A program made the position numbers and the translations under genes. DNA of 37,520 nt from Acidimicrobiia bacterium (GTDB lineage: Bacteria; Actinomycetota; Acidimicrobiia; IMCC26256; DASPTH01), in NCBI GenBank assembly GCA_040880805.1, contig JBBDHW010000029.1, positions 22,381 through 59,900 of the forward strand, read 5' to 3'. The notes beneath the pieces were generated by a model. That model did not search any database. It had not been told where the DNA came from and worked only from the letters and a program-made list of their open reading frames with translations. Shown here piece after piece: positions 33,212 through 37,520 of this stretch. How positions within the stretch are numbered: the stretch's first letter is position 1; every line of letters starts with the position of its first letter.

Positions 33212-33970
33212 TCAGGGGTGCTGGCTCGACACGGAGACGATCTCGCCGGTCATGTAGCCCGAGTAGTCGGAGGCGAGGAACACGATCACGTTCGCCACCT
33301 CCCATGGCTCGGCCCATCGGCCGAACGCCTCGCGGGTGGCGAGCTCCTCGAGCAACTCCTGAGTGGTGACTTTCGCGAGGTTCTCGTGCATCGCGAGACT
33401 CGGCGCGACCGCGTTCACGCGCACGCCGCGGGGCCCGGCTTCGATCGCCGCGCTGCGGGTGAGCGCCATCACGCCCGCCTTCGCCGCGCTGTAGTGCGCC
33501 TGGCCGGCCTGCGCGCGCCAGCCCATGACCGATGCGTTGTTGACGATCGCTCCGCGCCCGCGCGCGTACATGTGGTTGAGCGCGGCGCGGGTGCACCGGA
33601 ACGTGCCGTTCAGCGTGACGTCGAGGACGACCGACCACTGCTCGTCGGTCATCTCGTGCAGTTCGGCGGTACCGCCGAGACCGGCGTTGTTCACGACGAC
33701 GTCGATACCACCGAGCTCCGACGCCGCCGCGGAGAACAGGGCCTTCACGTCGTCTTCGCTCGTAACGTCACACTGCACTCCGAGCACACCCAGTGCGGCA
33801 GCCGCCTCGCCGAGCCTCCGCTCGTGCTTGTCGCTGATCACGACGCGCGCCCCCTCCTCGACGCAGCGTTTCGCGGTGGCGAACCCGATCCCGGTGCCCG
33901 CCGCCGCGGTGACGAGGACACCTTTGCCCTCGAGGAGCGCGTGACCTTCTACGTATGGCGGCGTACTCAT
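33212..33970 (-). CDS. ipdF: IpdF-like steroid ring CoA-thioester dehydrogenase
   Basis: This is an SDR (252 aa) with the signature of IpdF, which oxidises the 5-hydroxy group of the ring C/D CoA thioester in cholesterol breakdown. Seen: VTAAAGTGIGFATAKRCVEEGARVV (the AAAGTGIG form is distinctive), VISDKHERRLGEAA, NNAGLGGTAEL, NNASVMGWRAQAGQAHYSAAKAG with the active-site residues, and the ending FLASDYSGYMTGEIVSVSSQHP. Each block is close to the M. tuberculosis protein as I recall it. It overlaps the TetR stop by four bases (ATGA). Its immediate next substrates in the pathway are those of IpdC and EchA20, encoded 6 kb away. Confidence 0.85.
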   Translation of the reverse strand: MSTPPYVEGHALLEGKGVLVTAAAGTGIGFATAKRCVEEGARVVISDKHERRLGEAAAALGVLGVQCDVTSEDDVKALFSAAASELGGIDVVVNNAGLGGTAELHEMTDEQWSVVLDVTLNGTFRCTRAALNHMYARGRGAIVNNASVMGWRAQAGQAHYSAAKAGVMALTRSAAIEAGPRGVRVNAVAPSLAMHENLAKVTTQELLEELATREAFGRWAEPWEVANVIVFLASDYSGYMTGEIVSVSSQHP

Positions 33971-34590
33971 GTGGTACCGGGCGCCGACAGCGCGCCCACC
34001 GCCATGTCGACGAGGTTGGCGACGAAGGCATCGTGCTCGAGCGCGGGCTCGGGGCCGTCATCGAGCGCACGGGCGCGCATCGCCAGCGCTTCGGACACGA
34101 GCGCGAGCAGGATCGTGACCCGCTCGTGGCGCACGGGTCGCGCGAGATGGCCGAGCCCGCTCTGGATGCCGAGCAGCACCTGCTGCGCGCCGGTGGGACC
34201 TCCGGCGATGTCGACGTCCCACAGGTCGAAGAGCCCGACGAGTTGCTCGACGATGCGCAGGTACTCGCGCCCGTCAGGAGTCGCGAGTTTGTGCGCGAAC
34301 GGGATCACGAGCGCTTCGACGAGCGAGCGGAGGTCGTCGAGCTTCCCCGTGTGGGCCAGCTCGGAGAGCATGACCGCGCGCTCGTCCTCGATCGCGCCGT
34401 CGTGGCGCGCCGTGATCGCGACGAGCAGGCCGTCGCGGCCACCGAAGTGGTAGTGCAGTGCCGACGCATTGCGCTGCCCGGCGGTCTCGACGATCCGCTT
34501 CAGCGGAACCTGGTAGATGCCGTCGCGCGCGAACATCTGCTGCGCGGTCCGGAGCAGCGTCTCCCGCGTGTCGGTCGCGTCACGAGCCAT
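33967..34590 (-). CDS. TetR-family transcriptional regulator
   Basis: This is a TetR-type repressor (207 aa). Seen: an N-terminal DNA-binding domain with LLRTAQQMFARDGIYQVPLKRIVETAGQRNASALHYHFGGRDGLLVAI (split here for position: helix-turn-helix at about residues 28-48, with the family HYHFG recognition helix end). The C-terminal ligand domain is hydrophobic and helical. The sequence does not resemble KstR or KstR2 beyond the family fold. It lies inside the operon SnoaL -> NMO -> TetR -> ipdF, overlapping both neighbours. It probably senses a CoA thioester or steroid intermediate and represses this operon, possibly through the inverted repeat at 36001-36048. Confidence 0.85.
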   Translation of the reverse strand: MARDATDTRETLLRTAQQMFARDGIYQVPLKRIVETAGQRNASALHYHFGGRDGLLVAITARHDGAIEDERAVMLSELAHTGKLDDLRSLVEALVIPFAHKLATPDGREYLRIVEQLVGLFDLWDVDIAGGPTGAQQVLLGIQSGLGHLARPVRHERVTILLALVSEALAMRARALDDGPEPALEHDAFVANLVDMAVGALSAPGTT

Positions 34591-35512
34591 AGGCGTCCGC
34601 GAGCGTAGCGATCGTCTCGTGGAACTCGGCGATGGTCTGTTCGATGATCTCGGCCACCGGCTTCACCTCGTCGATCCGGCCGGCCACCTGACCGCCGAAC
34701 GCGAACGCGGCGTCGAGGTTGCCGTCGAAGTAGAGGTCGAGCAGCCCCTCGAGCGACGCCATCGGCACCTGGTCGAGCGTTTCCTCGCGCGCCTCGCTGT
34801 AGGGCGTCGCGAGCACGCGGAACCCAGGTTTGTGGAACCGGTTGAGGAAGACGGTCCCGGTGTCGGCGGTGTCGACGACGAGCTTCTTGTAGTTGTCGTG
34901 CACCGGTGACTCAGCGGCGGAGACCATGCGGGTGCCCATCTGCACGCCCTCGGCACCCAGCACGAACGCCGCGGCCATCGAACGGCCGTCGCACACGCCG
35001 CCCGCCGCGATCACGGGGACGTCGACGCGCGAGCACACCAAGGGGATCAGCACCATCGACGAGACGTCACGGGAGCTCTTGAACCCGCCTCCCTCACCGC
35101 CCTCGGCGACGATGCCGTCGACACCGGCGTCGATCGCCTTCAACGCGGAGCGCAGGTTGGGTACGACGTGGAACACCGTGATCCCGGCCTCGTGGAGCGT
35201 GTCGGTGAAGCGATTCGGGTCACCCGCCGACGTGGTGACGAAGCGCACACCCTGGTCGTGCACGAAGTCGACGATGGCGGGATCGCGCACGAACAGCTGC
35301 GCGATGTTCACGCCGAACGGCTTGTCGGTGAGGTCACGCATCTTGGCGATCTCGTCGCGTACCTGGTCGAGCTGACCCGACGACGTCTCGATGATCCCGA
35401 GCGCGCCCGCGTTCGACACCGCTGACGCGAGTTGCGCGCGCGCGATGTAGCCCATCGGTGCCTGGATAATCGGGTACTCCACCCCGAGCAGGTCGGTCAC
35501 ACGGTTGTGCAT
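34580..35512 (-). CDS. Nitronate monooxygenase-like flavoprotein
   Basis: This is an FMN-dependent enzyme of the 2-nitropropane dioxygenase fold (310 aa), a relative of the IpdC-like protein at 24105. Seen: LGVEYPIIQAPMGYIARAQLASAVSNAGALG, GVDGIVAEGGEGGGFKSS (the FMN phosphate loop, His of the IpdC-like HTG replaced by FKS), VIAAGGVCDGRSMAAAFVLGAEGVQMGTRM, and a C-terminal helix. It could act as an enoyl/dienoyl oxidoreductase on CoA thioesters. The start at 35512 follows the SnoaL stop by 14 bases; the stop overlaps the TetR start by 11. Confidence 0.83.
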   Translation of the reverse strand: MHNRVTDLLGVEYPIIQAPMGYIARAQLASAVSNAGALGIIETSSGQLDQVRDEIAKMRDLTDKPFGVNIAQLFVRDPAIVDFVHDQGVRFVTTSAGDPNRFTDTLHEAGITVFHVVPNLRSALKAIDAGVDGIVAEGGEGGGFKSSRDVSSMVLIPLVCSRVDVPVIAAGGVCDGRSMAAAFVLGAEGVQMGTRMVSAAESPVHDNYKKLVVDTADTGTVFLNRFHKPGFRVLATPYSEAREETLDQVPMASLEGLLDLYFDGNLDAAFAFGGQVAGRIDEVKPVAEIIEQTIAEFHETIATLADAYGS

Positions 35513-35526
35513 CGGCGACTCCAGCC

Positions 35527-35982
35527 TCAAGCCCCTGGCGGGGCCATACCCTCGGGCGCGTTGTGGAAGTAGCAGAGCTCTTCGACGCGCTCCTTGATCC
35601 GCCAGCCCTCGCCGGTGCGGACGAGCTTGTCGTGATACCAAACACCGACGAAGAACGTGCGGGGCGGACCGTCCTTCTGGGGGAGCACCATCGGGTTGTG
35701 CAGGATCGACGTGGCGGTCGCCGTATCACCGTCGACGACGATCTTGCTCGTGCCCACCATGTGCTGGAACGACTTGAACATCGGCATCGCCTGCGCGAGG
35801 AACTCCTTGGTCGACGGCAGATCACCCGCGCTCCCGCCCGTCTCGGAATAGTCGATGAACGCGTCCGCCGTGAAGACGTCGTCGAGCGCGTCCCAGTTCC
35901 GCCGGTCGATCGCCTGCGTGTAGTCGACCAACAGCTCCTGGATCTCGAGCCGGTCCGAGATCTCCTGCAACGACATCGTCAT
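35527..35982 (-). CDS. SnoaL/NTF2-like (ketosteroid isomerase-fold) protein
   Basis: This is a 151-aa alpha+beta barrel protein of the SnoaL/steroid-isomerase fold. Seen: LEIQELLVDYTQAIDRRNWDALDDVFTADAFIDYSETGG (split across about residues 12-52), GTSKIVVDGDTATATSILHN, and GVWYHDKLVRTGEGWRIKERVEELCYFH. These match the family of dehydratases, cyclases and isomerases with an Asp/His active site. The start at ATG 35982 is set by GGGAGG five bases upstream. It is the first gene of the ipdF operon and could isomerise or dehydrate a ring intermediate. Confidence 0.8.
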   Translation of the reverse strand: MTMSLQEISDRLEIQELLVDYTQAIDRRNWDALDDVFTADAFIDYSETGGSAGDLPSTKEFLAQAMPMFKSFQHMVGTSKIVVDGDTATATSILHNPMVLPQKDGPPRTFFVGVWYHDKLVRTGEGWRIKERVEELCYFHNAPEGMAPPGA

Positions 35983-36000
35983 CGCCGCCTCCCTAGTGCG

Positions 36001-36048
36001 AACTGGCGTCAGCAGAGGGGGGTATAGCACCCTTTGTTGACGCCGGTT
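36001..36048. promoter_or_regulatory. Inverted repeat in divergent promoter (candidate TetR operator)
   Basis: Arms AACTGGCGTCA (36001-36011) and TGACGCCGGTT (36038-36048) are inverted copies with one mismatch. They are 26 bases apart. Between them is GGGT-atagc-ACCC, with overlapping -10-like TATAGC (plus) and TATACC (minus) sequences. The repeat therefore brackets the promoters of both the SnoaL-NMO-TetR-ipdF operon and the luciferase-like gene. This is a natural place for a TetR operator, or the arms could be two half sites for a looped complex. Confidence 0.5.
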
Positions 36049-36062
36049 CGTGAGGAGTGGTT

Positions 36063-37100
36063 GTGAAGCTGGGAATGATGCTCGGTGCGTGGTCGGGCGC
36101 GAACCTCACGGTGCCGGTGGAGCGCGTGAAGCTCGCCGAGGAGCTCGGCTACGACTCGGTCTGGTCGAGTGAGGCGTATGGCGCCGACGCGCTGAGCCCG
36201 CTCGCGTACCTCGCGGCGATCACCGATCGCATCAAACTCGCCACCGCAGTCGTGCAACTCGGGGCGCGCACCCCCACCGCCACCGCGATGGCGTTCTCGA
36301 CCATCGAGGCGCTCGCGGGACGCGGGCGCGTCATCGTCGGTCTCGGATTGTCGGGTCCTCAGATCGTCGAAGGCTGGTACGGCACGCCGTGGGCCAAGCC
36401 GATCGCCCGCACACGCGACACCGTCGCCATCATGCGGCAGGTGTTCGCACGGGAGGGGCCCGCCGCGTACGACGGCGAAGTCATCTCGCTCCCGTACCAG
36501 GGTCCCGACGCGACCGGCGTGGGCAAGCCGCTCAAGTCGATCCTGCACACCAACCCCGACACGCCGATCTTCATTGCCGCCGGCGGGCCCGCCAACGTCG
36601 CGCTCACCGCGGAGATCGCCGACGGCTGGCTGCCGATGGGGCTCACGCCGTCGAACGCGCACACGTACCGGCCAACGCTCGAACGCGGTGCTGCACGATC
36701 GGGACGCCCACTCGAAACGCTGGAGATCCAATCCGGCTGCGGCGTGAGGATCACCGACGACGTCGGCGCGGTGATCGCCGCCGCGAAGCCGCAGCTCGCC
36801 TTCTACGTGGGCGGCATGGGCTCGCGCGCGCAGAACTTCCACAAGGACGCGATGACGCGGCGCGGCTACGGCGACGCCGCCAACCGGATCCAGGAACTAT
36901 TCCTCGCCGGGAAGCGCGAGGAGGCCATCGCTGCAGTGCCCGACGAGTACGTCGACGAAGGCGGGCTGTACGGAACGACGAAGCGCATCCGCGAGCGTCT
37001 CGAGCCGTGGACGAGCTGCGGGATCACCGGACTCACCGTCACGACCGAACAAGACGATGCGCTCGGGCTGATGGCCGACCTCCTCGAGACGCGCCCGTGA
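36063..37100 (+). CDS. LLM-class F420-type oxidoreductase
   Basis: This is a luciferase-like oxidoreductase of 345 aa, resembling mycobacterial Rv3520c, a gene near the cholesterol locus. Seen: KLGMMLGAWSG at the N-terminus, AEELGYDSVWSSEAYGADALSPL, AGRGRVIVGLGLSGPQIVEGWYGTPWAKPIARTR (split: binding loop around 95-125), FIAAGGPANVALTAEIADGWLPMG, and GMGSRAQNFHKDAMTRRGYGDA. The start is GTG 36063 because GAGGAG (36052-36057) lies five bases before it. The overlapping GTGA with the next gene couples it to the carboxyltransferase. F420 or FMN would be the cofactor. Confidence 0.85.
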   Translation: MKLGMMLGAWSGANLTVPVERVKLAEELGYDSVWSSEAYGADALSPLAYLAAITDRIKLATAVVQLGARTPTATAMAFSTIEALAGRGRVIVGLGLSGPQIVEGWYGTPWAKPIARTRDTVAIMRQVFAREGPAAYDGEVISLPYQGPDATGVGKPLKSILHTNPDTPIFIAAGGPANVALTAEIADGWLPMGLTPSNAHTYRPTLERGAARSGRPLETLEIQSGCGVRITDDVGAVIAAAKPQLAFYVGGMGSRAQNFHKDAMTRRGYGDAANRIQELFLAGKREEAIAAVPDEYVDEGGLYGTTKRIRERLEPWTSCGITGLTVTTEQDDALGLMADLLETRP

Positions 37101-37520
37101 CCGGCGACTGGGCGCCGATCCTCGCCGACCTCGAACGCCGACGCGCCGACGCGCAGGCGATGGGTGGACCCGAACGCGTGGCACGACATCACGCGCGCGG
37201 AGAGCTCGACGCCCGGCAGCGGCTCGACCGGCTGTTCGACGCGGGGACGTTCCGTGAGCTCGGCGCGTTCACCGGCGGCATCACCGAGCCCGACGCACCG
37301 CCGGCGGCGGCCGACGGTCTGGTCGCGGGAATGGGCATGATCGACGGACGTCCGGCACTCGGCGCCGCGGAAGACTTCACCACGCTCGGCGGTTCGATCG
37401 GCAACGGCGCGTCCGACAAGCGCTATCGGATGTGCCAGCTCGCGCGCCAGGAACGCGTGCCCCTCGTGTTCATGCTCGAAGGCGCCGGCCATCGGCTCAC
37501 GAACGCGCCCGCTGGCCGGC
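37097..37520 (+). CDS. Acyl-CoA carboxylase carboxyltransferase (partial, 5' end)
   Basis: This is the N-terminal 141 residues of a biotin-dependent carboxyltransferase (AccD-type beta chain) running off the end of the window. Seen: RVARHHARGELDARQRLDRLFDAGTF, the conserved start of these subunits, then FTTLGGSIGNGASDKRYRMCQLARQERVPLVFMLEGAGHR, the first crotonase-fold strand and glycine loop (split: about residues 94-133). It would carboxylate an acyl-CoA such as propionyl- or acetyl-CoA; which one is not visible. The GTG start overlaps the upstream stop (GTGA). The end is not in the window, so integrity is unknown. Confidence 0.82.
   Translation, partial: MTGDWAPILADLERRRADAQAMGGPERVARHHARGELDARQRLDRLFDAGTFRELGAFTGGITEPDAPPAAADGLVAGMGMIDGRPALGAAEDFTTLGGSIGNGASDKRYRMCQLARQERVPLVFMLEGAGHRLTNAPAGR

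Noticed and set aside
1-37520. CRISPR array, prophage, tRNA or rRNA genes
   Set aside because: No regularly spaced repeats, phage structural genes, cloverleaf patterns or rRNA-like stretches were found by reading.

Overview
The window is high-GC DNA with dense, overlapping genes in actinobacterial style. Stops and starts overlap as ATGA, GTGA or TGATG. Several genes have a TANNNT -10 box 6-10 bases before the start codon, so their mRNAs are probably leaderless. A WhiB regulator, two F420-type luciferase-like oxidoreductases and a steroid ring-degradation block close to that of Mycobacterium/Rhodococcus all point to an actinobacterium. An environmental, acidimicrobial-type lineage is my guess; no rRNA or marker gene in the window settles it.

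Layout. 1-5.2 kb: two related metal-dependent amidohydrolases, an SDR, a hotdog thioesterase and a luciferase-like oxidoreductase. 5.2-5.9 kb: a decayed DUF222/HNH gene. 5.9-9.9 kb (minus strand): SDR -> DinB-like, then an HMG-CoA-synthase-like/OB-fold fusion -> SCP2-type thiolase. 10.0-13.7 kb (plus): class III CoA-transferase, sulfotransferase, DUF1214 protein. 13.8-18.35 kb (plus): acyl-CoA dehydrogenase A -> AMACR-type racemase -> MaoC-like A -> MaoC-like B -> acyl-CoA dehydrogenase B. 18.8-23.5 kb (minus): exported multicopper oxidase, glyA behind a ZTP (pfl) riboswitch, an SDR and a membrane protein. 23.6-27.6 kb (minus): echA20-ipdA-ipdB-ipdC-maoC, the steroid ring C/D opening set. 27.6-31.5 kb: HAD hydrolase, an intact ISAzo13-like insertion sequence, a WhiB protein with an added zinc-ribbon-like tail, and a frameshifted P-loop kinase. 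31.5-34.0 kb: three SDRs, the last an IpdF look-alike. 34.0-36.0 kb (minus): SnoaL-like -> nitronate-monooxygenase-like -> TetR -> ipdF operon. 36.1-37.5 kb (plus): an F420-type oxidoreductase and the start of an acyl-CoA carboxylase carboxyltransferase.

How it works together. Most genes use acyl-CoA thioesters. The set fits degradation of a steroid or similar polycyclic terpenoid. The 13.8-18.35 kb operon can epimerise, dehydrogenate and hydrate a branched acyl-CoA with two probably heteromeric enzymes. The thiolase/OB-fold pair would cleave the product. IpdF, IpdC, EchA20 and IpdAB would process and open rings C and D. CoA-transferases, a thioesterase and SDRs support this. In M. tuberculosis these steps lie in the KstR/KstR2 regulons. 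Here ipdF is in an operon with a different TetR protein, and a large inverted repeat sits in that operon's divergent promoter.

The most noteworthy items are the ZTP riboswitch on glyA, the complementary loss of active-site residues in the paired dehydrogenases and hydratases, a Cys-free OB-fold fusion, a palindromic intergenic repeat present twice, the WhiB/zinc-ribbon protein, and two informative gene wrecks (an HNH gene that lost its nuclease core and a kinase broken by a 4-base tandem duplication).
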